Shown here: piece by piece, positions 20,836-32,172 of the stretch
Numbering within the stretch: the stretch's first letter is position 1
Layout of the letters: each line of letters starts with the position of its first letter
DNA from: Channallabes apus
Taxonomy: Eukaryota > Chordata > Actinopteri > Siluriformes > Clariidae
Direction of reading: 5' to 3'
Length of the DNA: 64,000 nucleotides
Assembly (NCBI GenBank): GCA_030522415.1
Contig: CM060131.1
Coordinates: 10,869,203 to 10,933,202, forward strand
The notes under the pieces: model-generated
The model's database searches: none
Told to the model about the DNA's origin: nothing
What the model saw: only the letters and a program-made list of their open reading frames with translations
Position numbers and translations under genes: made by a program

Positions 20836-21189
20836 TGTGACGGTTAACCCCTAGAGGGCGCCTAACGCCCGTTTTTGGTTTTTGTTGTAGTTTGATTTAC
20901 GTTGAGTTAGGACTTCATTTCCCAGTTTGCACCTCGGTCAGGTGACGTAGAAGCTCACCTGAACCGAGGGAAGTTAATGAGTTTATGGTGTTTTATGTTT
21001 TGTATAAATAGCCTGGCTGAAGTTCAGTCAGGCGTCTAGCTTTAGTTACATTATGTTTCAGTTGTGTTTGGATGTTTGTTATTGCCCTTTTGATGTCAAA
21101 TAAAAGGACATTGTTAAACCGTCAGCTCGCCTCCTCCGCGTTCATGCCACGCACACACTCCAAACACAGTAAGGTGAAGAAACGTGACA
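20836..21189 (+). repeat. 3' LTR of the 19.3-kb element
   Basis: Differs from the 5' LTR by GGGAGG to GGGAAG, TTTTT to TTATT and GAGACG to GAAACG. Otherwise identical over 354 bp. Confidence 0.93.
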
Positions 21190-21699
21190 GTTTGTTAATA
21201 TTGCGGGTGGGGATTAAACATCATGAACAGCTCTGATTATTTAAAGAGATATTCTGTTCATTTTGAAGTGTCCCTCTACAAAAACAAGAATTATATCTAA
21301 ATAAAAAAATACCGTAACATGTTAAACACTGGATACCTGTATTTTTTTTTATTTACTTGAGTTTACTTGCTTGCTTGCACAGTATTTGTCTCTGGCTTTG
21401 GGATATCTCACAACTAAACCCACAGATAAAATCAAGAAGACCTACAGTAAGATCTGCTTTCATAAAGTCCAAAGAACTGTCATGGGTCTTTAAGATTAAG
21501 GTTTTAGGTGGAATGGAAAGGTTCATTAAAACATCGGCAAAGCTTTGAATCTTATTTTGTACTGTTAAATTCCTTTTTTCTTGGACTTTTCCCCCTCTGT
21601 CCTAGGGGAGCCACAAGATCCAGCACAGGTTTAATTCAAGATGGTCTTCCCCTCCCAATTTCTGAAACGGCTTGGGACCAGCAGTGCAAGTAGTGGCTG
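21190..21699. other. non-coding region downstream of the LTR element
   Basis: Continuation of the pre-insertion locus; no element or coding frame recognised. Confidence 0.4.
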
Positions 21700-22093
21700 C
21701 ACTGTAAAAAAAATATTTGTAATTTTAACATTAAAATACCGTATAAATGCTACAGAATAAAACTGTATTTCATAAAACTTGTGATAACTGTAGAATTTAC
21801 AGTGAAAAACTGTAATTAGTTTTACAGAGTAAGACCTTAAATTTAACAGTGATAAAACTTGTGATAACTGTAGAATTTACAGTGAAAAACTGTAATTAGT
21901 TTTACAGAGTAAGACCTTAAATTTAACAGTTAAAAACATATGAAAATATGGTTTATTGCAGTAAAATTTATGATATACTGTATTTATAAAAAGGAAACTC
22001 TCAGAGAAGGTATTTGTTACTAAAATCATGAAGCATCATTTTATATTTTACTAAACCTTTGTTTATAGAGTTTAAAAATCAGAAAAAATGTCT
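21700..22093. repeat. CACTA-like end with an 80-bp tandem duplication
   Basis: Begins CACTGTAAAAAAAATATTTG. Two essentially identical 79-bp copies (21772-21850, 21852-21930) start ATAAAACTTGTGATAACTGT. ACTGTA/TTACAG subterminal motifs repeat, as in EnSpm/CACTA elements. No transposase is present. Confidence 0.6.
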
Positions 22094-23399
22094 GCTCTGT
22101 AAAAAATAAACCGTAAATTTTACGGTAAAAAACTGGTTACCAGAAATTTATCGTCAAAAATACGGTAGCAACGTTATTGGATGTACGGGACTGCACTCAT
22201 TATACTGTATATTTTAAGGATTTTAATAGATTTTTCTATGGTTTATAGCCGTCTAATTTACATTAACCAAGGACGTCAAATTCGTGAATGGTATTCCACC
22301 CTTTAATGACTGTGGCAAGGACATTCGCTAGCATGCGCCACTTTGCCCCCTGCCACCACTCACCAGCCTGTGTCCGCATGCCAGCAAGGCACTGCCCACC
22401 AGAACTGCACATGCACACCTTTCCTTCCCTTTTTCACTTCCTCCCTCCTTTAACCTTTTCCTTCCCTAAGTAAAATGACACCTTTTCCGTACGACCTCGT
22501 CCGTGTTTGTTTTTGCCCCCCTTGTGCCAAAACCATTACAAAATACATGAACATATTTAGCACCCCAGTGCAGTGTGCACTTAAAAACCACAATGCAGGA
22601 CAGAGGACATAAACAATCTTAACATGTGTGTGATAAAAGTTCTTCTGTAAAATTATATGCTTAGATTGTCTGCCCAAAACGCTTACAAATGTTCACCCTG
22701 ACATTTTTATATTTGATTTTGAAAATGTAAATATTGTTTTGCTGAATAACTTTTGATGGGTTTTGATGATTTGATTTAGGTTTGTCTTCATCAATTAGTA
22801 TAAAAGTACTCTTAATAGTTTCTTAACAGTAAAATCTGAATGCTTAGCAATGTAACTTCTATCTCTTTTAACTCCCAGCTAGTGTGATAAAATGATGCTT
22901 TCACAGAATTGTTGAAATGAAGTCACTGTGGTTATTCATAATAAAACAAATAGTCCAACAACGACAGTTATTGTGTAGCAAGCATGGTAGTGTAGTGGTT
23001 AGCACTGTCGTCTTCCACCACTAGGGTCCGGGTTCGATTCCCGGCCCGGCTAGTTTCCCGTGTGCATGGAGTTTGTATGTTCTCCCCGTGCTTGGTAGGT
23101 TTCCACCAGGTACTAACACCCCCCCCCCTCCATATACAGGATTAAGTTGTATAGACAATGAGTGAGTTCTGAGCTGTAAAAAAGCTTCCCCTGGAATTTG
23201 ATGGGAATTTAACAACATAAACATGTTAATTAGGCAGTTATAAACCATAAAATAACCAACTAAAATCTGTAAAATATACAGTATAATGAGTGCAATCCCG
23301 TACAACCAAAAACATTGGTACCGTATTTTTTACGGTAAACCTCTGGCAACCACAGCTGCCGTTTTTCCCCGTAAATTTTACGATTTATTTTTTACAGTG
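22094..23399. mobile_element. CACTA/EnSpm-like non-autonomous element with long inverted ends
   Basis: The left end (CTCTGTAAAAAATAAACCGT, then GACTGCACTCATTATACTG) pairs with the reverse complement of the right end (CACTGTAAAAAATAAATCGT, then GATTGCACTCATTATACTG) over roughly 130-140 bp with mismatches. Palindromic CCGTAAATTTTACGG-type motifs fill the ends. The interior is non-coding and contains a SINE at 22984. CACTG termini fit EnSpm/CACTA; the target duplication was not resolved. Confidence 0.6.
22984..23160 (+). mobile_element. tRNA-derived SINE, 3'-deleted copy
   Basis: GCATGGTAGTGTAGTGGTTA head with B-box-like GGTTCGATTCC, a shortened body with a C run, and a remnant of the ATTAAG..GTATAGA tail. 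Same family as 9629 with an internal deletion. Confidence 0.8.
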
Positions 23400-23525
23400 T
23401 GGGTTGTATGGGGCATAGGGTTAAGGTTCTTGCCCAAGGACTCAACAGTGGTGACCTGGTGGTGGCAGTGTTCGAACTCCTGACCCTATGATCAGCTACT
23501 TAGAGCCTCAACTGCCTTAGCCACC
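23400..23525 (-). mobile_element. second-type tRNA-derived SINE fragment
   Basis: On the minus strand: TGGTGGCTAAGGCAGTTGAG (A-box-like) and GGAGTTCGAAC (B-box-like), followed by the GGTCACCACTGTTGAGTCCT body common to fish tRNA-SINE repeats. Related in design to the copy at about 49730. Confidence 0.6.
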
Positions 23526-24233
23526 AATGTCTCAGGGAAGTTCCTTGTGCAAAGTGCAGATACTTCTGAAATCAGGCCATACTGAGTGCTTCAGCGTGAA
23601 GGTCAGGATTTGCGGAGATGTGTCCGAAACGCCAGGTACAACACTAAAGTTACAAACCTTACCAACTGAAACAGGAGAGCATGTGCAGACATCAACTTTA
23701 TTATCATAAAGTCTCTACAGATCCAGCTTCTGTGGGAGAGTGACCAGAAGGACTGTGTTGGAAAGCCAAAAGCTTTAGTCTTGGGTACTGAGCTCAACTG
23801 AGGGTTTTTTTTTATTTATTTCTGACGTAATTTAAAAAAAAACAGCATGATTATTGGGCTACATATAAAAATCATTATCAAAGCTAGAAGGCTCAGACTC
23901 GCTTTTGACTTGGTTGTATTGGCCTGTAACTGAATATACACTGAATATACACATAAAAATATTGCAATTCATACTCAAATCTCTAACTTAATTCCCCCTG
24001 AAGACTCTGCCTTAACTTGATCTAGTTTAGTCTTTACCTTGGGCTTATCTTATAATTGACAATGCCACAGCCGTAGGATACTGTGACAGTATTCTAATAC
24101 TAAAGGACTGTGAGTTGCAGTTTGGAAAGGAATGATGTATGACATACTGCCCTATCTGCATCTGTAACCTGCTTATCATATCTCTGTCTCTCCAAGACAC
24201 AGAAAAACAAAACTATCAGTGACGTGTGAGTTT

Positions 24234-24280
<47 letters not shown>

Positions 24281-25134
24281 TTATCATCTAATGCACTAAA
24301 TTGTAACTGCAGGTTAAGACCAGTAAAGGGTACAAGAGCAAATTTGAGAGTCAGTCAGGTTAAACAAATTTAACCACATGATACTGTAACTTAAGTGCAT
24401 AAAATGTTGAGTAAAAACACAAATCAAAAATGATTGCCTGTGTAATTTCCCTAAGTAGGCTATGATTTTCATCTGGGAAAGGTCAGTGTCAGAACTCAAA
24501 AACTGCTCTGATAATGCAGGAAATTCCAATACCAGGAAAGACTTACTAACCGATGCTTTCCATAAATGCTTATATGATTGTATTTGCATACACAGTATAT
24601 ATCTTGAACAGTATCCTTTATTATGAGATGACAGAAAGTTACAGAACAACAAAACGCTTGCCAATATTAATCAAAACAGCTAGTTCGTGAACAAGGCTCT
24701 GTATTCTGCACCACATTGTCATTAACGCTAGATTTCTCCTACACATTGCTATCCATCCTCTCGTTTTCAGTCTAGTTGCTGGAGGTTAATTATGAGAACA
24801 CATCACTTAAAGCCTCCGCTGACTACATTTGTGCAGTAACAGCCCTTAAAAACACTGCCATCATCATTAGTGTAAATGGCACATGAATCAAATCATTTCT
24901 GTTTGTGTTTAATCATCTCACATATTCACTAGGGAATTTTTTTTTAATATTTACAATAAATAAATATTCTGAAGCTGACTATTGGCTTGACAGAGCCAGT
25001 GTACTATTCTTCATATTGCTCTCTTTTTTCTTATTAGTCAATTCTAAAATTTGTGCAGTTTCCTGATGTCATGAAGTCTGAAAGAATAATAGATTTCATA
25101 AACATTTTGTTTGTTTTTGATTGGAATTATATAT
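23526..25134. other. low-copy region with (TAA)n/(TTA)n palindromic SSR
   Basis: No coding frame recognised. TAA repeats turn into TTA repeats at about 24234-24286, forming an AT palindrome. Confidence 0.5.
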
Positions 25135-27146
25135 TCAATTTCAATCTTTATTTGTATAGCGCTTTCATCAATTGTCATTGTCGCAAATCAGCTTTACACA
25201 ATTTAAAGAATGATTTAAGTTTGTATGGAATGTGAATGTGTATGAATCAGAATGATCAGATTGTCCCTGGTGAGCAAGCCGAGGGCGACAGTGGCAAGGA
25301 AAAACTCCCTGAGATGGTAATAGGAAGAAACCTTGAGAGGAACCAGACTCAACAGGGAACCCATCCTCATGTGGGTGAAACAGGAAGCAGGAATTGATTT
25401 GCATTCATACTGTGTGCTAGATGGCAGCCAGTTGAGCTATAGCAGTTGATGTTAATTGATGTTAATATGGAGTCCAGGTAGTTATTGGAGACTCAGGTAG
25501 ACTTGTAGGAAATTCCAGTCTTGAACTATCGAGCAACTGCAGCCGAGTCAAGTCCTCAGAGAAACAGCTGTCAACACCAGTCGAGGCCAGAAACGTCTTC
25601 ATGGTAGAGTGAAATCATCCCCAGACACCAGACGCATCCCATAGAGACACAAGGGGCATCCATGCGACGAGATCTCCAACCAGAAGCGGGGCACCAGGAG
25701 GGCAGAGGGAGCCTGGATCACTGGCAGCTCAGGAACGACATGTGTAGCTCGACAGAGAGAGGGAAGAGAGAGAGGGGGAAAGAGGGAAGAGAGAGAGGGG
25801 GAGAGAGAACAGGAGAGGGGAGAGCAGAAGAGGAGAGAACAGTTAGGTATGGTCGCAGTCACATAATGCATAATTCATTCATTCATTCATTCATTTTCTA
25901 TACCGCTTAATCCTGTGTTCAGGGTCGCGGATAATGCATAAAATGAATTAATATTTAGTGTAGAGTGCAAGCAGAGACCCGGCAGGACTAACTATAACAG
26001 CATAACTAAAAGGAAGAGCCAGAAAGAAACACAGACATGAGGGCTCGCTGAGATGTAAAGCAAACAATCACCTCACCGTCAACAAACCTGAGTGATCAAT
26101 GAGAGTGGGAAAGACAGCATCTAAACATACCAGTTCACCTAATACTCTATGTCCATAAGTCCCACAGATCTCCTCATTTACCCAAGACAAATCTATTTAT
26201 AAAAATGCTTGATTAAATAAATAGGTTTTTAATCTGGGCTTAAACACTGAGACTGTGTCTGAGTCCAGAAGACTATTTTGAAGACTATTCCATAATTTTG
26301 GGGCTTTGTAAGAAATAGCTCTGCCCCCATCTGTAGTTTTCATAATATGCGGTACTGACAAGCAGCCAGCATCCTTTGATCGAAGTAGGCGTGGTGGATC
26401 GTAAGACACTTGCAGTTCGCTCATATACTGCGGCACGAGACCATTTAATGCTTTATATGTCAAGAGTAGTATTTTGAAATCAATGTGAAATTTCACGGGG
26501 AGCCAATGACGTGTAGATAAGATAGGTTTGATGTGCTCGTATCTTCTGGTTCTAGTGAGGACTCTCTGCATTCTGGACTAGCTGAAGCTTGTTTATGCAT
26601 CTAATTGAACAACCGGACAGTAAGGCATTACAATAGTCCAACCTAGAGGTGATAGAAGCATGGACTAGTTTTTCTGCATCGTTTAGCGACAGTATATTTC
26701 TTATCTTGGCAATATTTCTGAGGTGAAAGAATGCTATAAAGGTATTATTATCTACATGAGCTTCAAATGAAAGGCTGGAATCTATAATCTCGCCGAGGTC
26801 TATTAATGTTGCACTTGATGGAACGGAAAGGTCAACTAAAGTCACAGTGTGATCTAAAATCTTACGTCTAGCTGAAGCCGGTCCTATGACTAAAACTTCT
26901 GTCTTATCATGATTACGCAGAAGGAACTTAATTAGCATCCAATCTCTTATATCCTGCACACATTTCTCAACTTTAATGAGATGGTTTTTCTCATCTTGTT
27001 TTGCTGAGTCGTCTGTGTGTCGTCAGCATAACAATGAAAACTAATACCATGTTTAGGGATTATGTTGCCCAGAGGATGCATGTAAGGGGAATAAAGCAAT
27101 GGACCTAAAACTGAACCTTGTGGAACACCAAACTCCACTAGAGAGC
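25135..27146 (-). mobile_element. L2 LINE, 3' part (split by a nested LINE)
   Basis: Minus strand: L2 3' end (ATTCAATTTCAATCTTTATTT, GTATAGCGCTTTCATCAATT) at 25135, a long 3' UTR with GA-rich purine stretch at 25750-25840 and a short SINE-tail-like (ATTC)n piece at 25868-25925, then the C-terminal ORF2 from 26197 up to 27146. The same element resumes at 30555, across the Rex1/CR1-like insertion. Confidence 0.88.
26197..27146 (-). pseudogene. L2 ORF2 C-terminal half (RT palm to end), frameshifted
   Basis: Starting upstream: [20 protein letters not shown] and FHCYADDTQ, then the frame shifts. [24 protein letters not shown] and SSLSFEAHVDN lie in 26552-26959, and another shift leads to VLTRTRRYEHI, STRHWLPVKFHIDFKILLLT and YKALNGLVPQYMSEL (26197-26571). 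The catalytic YADD box survives but the ORF does not. Confidence 0.88.
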
Positions 27147-27454
27147 ATGCACCGAAGAAGATCCAAGATGGTGAAGTCGGCTGCCGTCATGACTGCTCTG
27201 ACCACCTTTTCTTTGTTTTTGTTTTTTAAGTTAGTTTTCAGCGTTTTAAAATCGGCAAAATCACGACCATTGAGTACATTAGGTATGATAGAGACACTCT
27301 TGTTTCTATTGGTGTACAATGTACTCACAGTTCAACGTTTTTAACTCCGGATCCGAGCTGACCGAGTGATATCTTGAGGGAGAACAAAGGACCCGAGGGA
27401 AATGAGCCGGCCTCAGGAACAGGCTGAGAGCCCGTGCACACCGCACACCTCTGC

Positions 27455-28255
27455 CTAGCATCCTGCTTGCCAACGTCCAGTCACTGGAGAACAAACTCGA
27501 TGACCTCAGAGCCAGAATAAAGTTCCATAGAGACATTCGGGACTGCAATCTCCTCTGCTTCACAGAGACATGGCTGAACCCAGCGGTGCCGGACCACGCC
27601 ATCCAGCGGGCCGAGGTCTTCTCGGTTCACCGCATGGACAGGACGTGGGACTCGGGAAAGTCAAGGGGAGGCGTCGTGTGTTTAATGGTGAAAAACAGCT
27701 GGTGCAACAGCACAAGCATTATTCCTCTTACACGCTCCTGCACACCAAATCGGGAACTACGGTCCATCATGTGTCGTCCTTTTTATCTACCTCGGGAGTT
27801 CACATTGGTCATAATCAGCGCTGTTTATATTGTCAACCGGACACGGACACTGCCTTGTGCGAGCTGTATGAGGCACTTACACAACAGCAAACACAACACC
27901 GGGACGCTGTGCTTACTGTGGCGGGGGACTTTAATAGTGCCAACTTCAGATGCGCAGCATCAAACTTTTTTCAAAACATCACCTGCCCCACCAGGGGCGA
28001 AAGGACACTGGACCATTATTACACTACGGTCAAGGACGGCTATAAGGCGCAATCTCGCCCTCCATTTGGTAAATCCAACCACGCCGCCATCTTCCTCATG
28101 CCAAAATACAAACAAAGGCTGAAACAGGAAGCTGCGGATCAGAGGGAGGTCGCGCGTTGGATGTACCAATCAGTGGCTGCGTTACAGGACGCACTTGATG
28201 ACGCAGACTGGGACATGTTCAGAAACAGCTCAGATGACGTCAGTGTGTTTACGTA
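27455..28255 (+). pseudogene. LINE APE endonuclease domain (Rex1/CR1-like), frameshifted
   Basis: Read across frames: ILLANVQSLENKLDDLRARI, LLCFTETWLNP (the catalytic ET), then SGKSRGGVVCLMV, and in the other frame LTVAGDFNSANFR (the D-x-N metal/phosphate site) and SNHAAIFLMPKYKQRLK (the H base region). These are the blocks of an AP-like endonuclease that nicks the target. A frame shift between the two halves near 27700-27800 disables it. Confidence 0.85.
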
Positions 28256-28565
28256 AGTGGTTGTGGGATTCATTGGGAAACTAGTGGATGATACCGTGGA
28301 GAAAAAGACTATCAGAATGTTTCCCAACCAGACACCGTGGGTGGATAAAACAATTCACGACGCTCTGAGATCTCGCACCGCTGCCTACAACACGGGACTT
28401 GCATCGGGGGGAAGCAGCGCTACAAGAGGAAACTACAGTCACAACTCCAACAGAGTGACTCTAGGAGCTGGTGGCAGGGACTAAGAACAATTACGGACTA
28501 TAAAACACCAACAACCCATATGATGAACGCGGACGTGACTCTGGCAGACGAGCTGAATACTTTCT

Positions 28566-30110
28566 ATGCTCGCTTCGAGGCTGCAGCTAAAGACTAGCAA
28601 TGCTAATGCTAGCGGCGCTAACGGCTGCAGACAGGAAGACACTGTCAGCACCGGAAGCGGGTTCATCATCTCTGAGCATTACGTGAGGAAATCCTTCAAG
28701 AGAGTGAACACCAGGAAAGCAGCTGGACCGTATGGCATCTCATGTCGTATTCTCAGAGCCTGTGCAGACCAGCTACCACTTGTGTTCACTGAGATATTTA
28801 ACATCACTTTATCTCAGTCAGTGATCCCCACATTGTGAGTCCATCATTGTTCCTGTCCCGAAGAAACCTCATCCTGCTTCCCTCAACTATTATTGCCCTG
28901 TAGCCCTCACCTCAGTAGTGATGAAGTGCTTTGAGCGCCTGGTCAGAGACTTCATCATTTCTTCACTACCGGACCCACTGGACGCAATAGAGTTTGCATA
29001 CAGCCCAAACCGCTCCACAGACGATGCCATCTCCCATCTTGTCCACACATCACTCACTCACCTGGACACTAGGAAAGGGAATTATGTTAAAATGCTCTTC
29101 ATCAACTACAGCTCTGAATTTAATACCATAATTCCCTCCAAACTCACCACCAAGCTGGAGCACCTGGGACTCAGCTCATCAATGTGTCAGTGGATCTCCA
29201 ATTTTCTGACTGGCAGACCACAGGCAGTAAGGATGGGCGGACATGTCTCAGGGTTGTGTTCTGAGCCCCCTGCTGTACTCTTTGTACACCCATGACTGCA
29301 TGGCCACTAACAACTCCAACGCCATCATCAAGTTTGCTGACGACATTGTCGTGGTAGGCCTGATCACCAACAATGATGAGTCTTATTGTCCTAGGAGATT
29401 GGAAATCGTCCTGAAAAGGCGGGAACGAGATGCTGCGTCCCAATGCCCCACTGCCTACGTGACCGGACGTCCGTTCAGACAAATCAATCTGAGGAATGGT
29501 CCTGGCTCACTCCTATTTATAACCCTCCAGGTGTGTCTCATCAGATGACATCACCTGACCGAGGTTATATAGGCCAAAATTTGGCGTGTTTGTACACACA
29601 TGCTTCACAACCGGCAACATGACAAGATGTTTCCCATAGCGTTTTCACGCAGCATCGAGTGAAGCCTTTGAAAGGGAACTGGAGAACTGGTGCCAGAGGA
29701 ACCTTCTGAACATCAGCAAGACAAAGGAGCTGATAGTTGACTTCAGTACAAAGCAGGAGAGGAACTAACAGACCCCAGTCCTCAACAGGAGCCCAGTGGA
29801 GAGAGTGGACAGCTTTCGATACCTCGGTGTTCACATCACGTCATGGACCTCTCACATCAACACCGTGGTGAAAAAGGCCCTCTAAGGTGCTCAGGAATTT
29901 CTACTCCTGTACCATAGAGAGCATCCTGACCATCAGCTGAGTGCATTATCCGCACCGAGCTTCCTGACCTGCACTCAATCTACAGCAAGCGGTGCTGGAC
30001 CAAAGCCAGGAAGATTGTGAAGGACCTCAGCCATCCCAACAATGGACTGTTCTCGCTGTTGCGGTCTGGGAAGCGATTCCACTACCTGAAGGCCAACACC
30101 GAGAGACTGA
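28566..30110 (+). pseudogene. LINE reverse transcriptase and C-terminus (Rex1/CR1-like), broken
   Basis: [20 protein letters not shown] and [20 protein letters not shown] at 28690-28835, a frameshift, then [36 protein letters not shown] (the A-motif aspartate is Asn here) and [18 protein letters not shown]. The segment [20 protein letters not shown] then KFADDIVVVGLITNNDES, with FADD intact, lies at 29243-29400. The C-terminal region 29690-30110 is truncated by small deletions. Not functional. Confidence 0.88.
29405..29679 (-). mobile_element. stand-alone DIRS terminal unit (~275 bp)
   Basis: Begins CCTGAAAAGGCGGGAACGAG and ends GAGTGAAGCCTTTGAAAGGG. It matches, in reverse orientation, the block at about 40275-40555 of the complete DIRS element, including the GGTCAGGTGATGTCATCTGA block and CCTATTTATAACC. 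It interrupts the Rex1/CR1-like RT, so it transposed or was pasted as a coding-free unit. Confidence 0.75.
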
Positions 30111-30554
30111 GGAGGAGCTTCTTCCTGCAGGCGATAACGTCTCTCAATCAAACCACCACACAGGACTAATAACATATTTTTAAACTCCCAACATTGACTT
30201 GACAATCATGGACACATTCATACACACTTGCGCTACATATTTATATATCTGGACCATTGCACAAGACACTTTAATGAGTCACTTTTTATGCATATTTGCA
30301 CAACCATTGTCACTTTCAAATTTTATATATATATTTTTTTATATTTTTATTATGCCCTTATTTGTACAGTTTATTTTAATAGTTAATTTTTTTTCTTTAG
30401 TATTTCTTTTTATTCCTATTTATTCCTTACGTATACGTTTTTATTTTCTTTTAAAGGTCACTGGCGGTCGTATAAGCATTTCACTGCATTTCGTACTGTG
30501 TATGACTGTGTATGTGACAAATAAAATTTGAATTTGAAATTTTAATTTGATGCA

Positions 30555-31003
30555 GAATAATCACCATTTAAGTCTACATACTGATAACGATTGGTCAAAT
30601 AGGATCTGAGCCAGGAGAGGGCTGTACCCTTAATTCCTACTACATTTTCTAATCTGTGAAGAAGAATACTATGATCAATGGTGTCAAATGCTGCACTGAG
30701 GTCGAGTAATACAAGCATAGTTACACAACCCTGATCAGAGGCCAATATTAGGTCATTTACTACTTTAACGAGTGCTGTTTCTGTACTGTGATGAGGCCTA
30801 AGTTCATGTATGCTATTTCTATGTAGATATGAGCATAGCTGCTTCGCTACTGTCTTTTCAAGAATCTTAGAGATGAAGGTTGATGACTTTGCAGAAGAGA
30901 TGAGTGAAATTAGTTCATTCTCTTCAAGGGGAGTAAAGTCTTCTAGGTTCCGATCTGACATAGTTAGTTTAAGAGCTGCATCAATTGAATTGTCTGGTTT
31001 CAA
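30555..31003 (-). pseudogene. L2 reverse transcriptase N-terminal part
   Basis: Contains LEENELISLISSAKSSTFIS, a deletion, then [60 protein letters not shown] (motif A Asp present) and [20 protein letters not shown]. It stops at the insertion site. With the part at 27.1 kb it makes one RT gene split by the nested LINE. Confidence 0.9.
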
Positions 31004-31207
31004 AGCCTCAATTTTATGCCTGATACAGTATTTACAATTTTATTATTAAAAAAGTTAATATACAGTAAAGTCCTCAATATTGCACGATGTTGTTGTGGAG
31101 ATTTCTGAAATGGTATTATTTCTAGTTAATTTGGCTACAGTATTAAATAAAAATCTAGGATTATTATTTGTTATTTTCTATAAGAGTGGAGAGATACGTT
31201 GATCTAG

Positions 31208-31445
31208 CTCCGTGGTTCTCAAAGTGTGGGGTGCGCCCAACTAGTGGGGAATACAGACATGACAGATGGGCCGCAATGAATGGGAGGGAATTAGTGGAAA
31301 ATAATAGGAATGTACCTATTCTAATTCATGCTTTTCTTTATTGACAATAAAGATCGGACACTCGAAACTAAACAATCACACAAAGAAATGGATCATTAAT
31401 ACAAGTAAATTAAAAAAACATGAGAGAAAAAGTGGAACCATAGTC
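31208..31445. mobile_element. possible hAT-like fragment in L2
   Basis: Extra sequence absent from the L2 copy at 53.2 kb. It starts CTCCGTGGTTCTCAAAGTGT, resembling hAT ends of CAG(T/C)GGTTCTCAA type, and ends AAGTGGAACCATAG, a weak inverted match. An 8-bp duplication was not clear. Confidence 0.4.
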
Positions 31446-32075
31446 CAACAATCTGGATGCTCTCCTTCCATGCTATTTGAAATACTAATAATTTAGTTTG
31501 GCACCATTTACGTTCTAATTTCCGAGCGGTCTGTTTTAAAGTGCACATTTAGTCGTTATACAAGGGAGCGATTTTCTTATCTCTGATATTTTTTCTTTTA
31601 ACTGGAGCTACATTATCTAAGGTATAACAGAATGTCGACTCTAAATATTCAGTCGCCTGATCGAGTTCTGTGGGGTCAGACAGTGATCCAATCAAAGTTG
31701 ATAACTCTGGGAGATTACTGGTAAAACCTCTGTGTAGTACTGTAGTTGATGTGAATGTACATTTAGCAGTAGCGCGGCGCTGTGCGTACATTATCACTAT
31801 GACACACTTTAATTGAGACAAGATAGTGATCTGATATAACTTCAGACAGTGGAATTGTGAATAAATGTCTTATATTTAATCAGAAAAATATTAATAAATC
31901 TAAAGTGTGACCTGCTTTATGAGTGGGTCCTACTACACACTGATTTACTCCTACTGAGTCCAGTATGGACATAAATGCTGTTCTCAGAAGGTCTTCTGAA
32001 TTCTCAAAATGAATATTAAAATCTCCAGCAATTAACACTTTGTCTACAGAAACGACTAGGTTAGAGAGGAAATCG

Positions 32076-32172
32076 TCTCGGGTTACGCTGTAACCCTGTT
32101 CCCTGAAAAGGTGGGAACGAGATGCTGCGTGAAAATGCTATGGGAACCATTTTGTCATGTTGCCGGTTGTAG
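32076..32172 (+). mobile_element. DIRS terminal-repeat fragment
   Basis: CGTCTCGGGTTACGCTGTAA, then CCTGAAAAGGTGGGAACGAG and ATGCTGCGTG. Same orientation and order as the left end of the complete DIRS at 40251. It abuts the truncated L2. Confidence 0.78.

Larger units (their letters stand above)
19339..21189 (+). mobile_element. short non-autonomous LTR element carrying its own ORF
   Basis: Two 354-bp LTRs (19339-19692, 20836-21189) differ at only 3 positions by eye and enclose 1143 bp. TGTGACGG..CGTGACA ends and a perfect 5-bp duplication GTTTG (19334-19338, 21190-21194) show a recent integrase-type insertion. A G-rich polypurine-like tract (TTTTTTGGGGGGGGATGA) precedes the 3' LTR. No RT, protease or integrase is encoded; one ORF fills most of the interior. 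A canonical tRNA primer-binding site directly after the 5' LTR was not recognised. Mobility must depend on enzymes supplied in trans. Confidence 0.9.
27152..30549 (+). mobile_element. Rex1/CR1-like LINE, near full length, nested in L2
   Basis: Inserted into the L2 RT gene with an ATGCA duplication (27147-27151 and 30550-30554); L2 reads continuously when it is removed. Contains a 5' region, endonuclease (27450-28140), RT (28660-29400), C-terminal part (29690-30110) and 3' UTR ending in TGACAAATAAAATTTGAATT. A DIRS terminal unit is inserted at about 29405-29679. Many frame changes. Confidence 0.9.
30555..32075 (-). mobile_element. L2 LINE, middle part (upstream of the nested LINE)
   Basis: Continuation of the 25-27 kb L2: RT fingers/palm (30555-31003), the endonuclease-RT linker (31090-31820, interrupted at about 31208-31445) and endonuclease C-terminus (31900-32060, with an IAGDFNIHFEN-type block). 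The 5' side is cut by a DIRS fragment at 32076. Confidence 0.88.
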
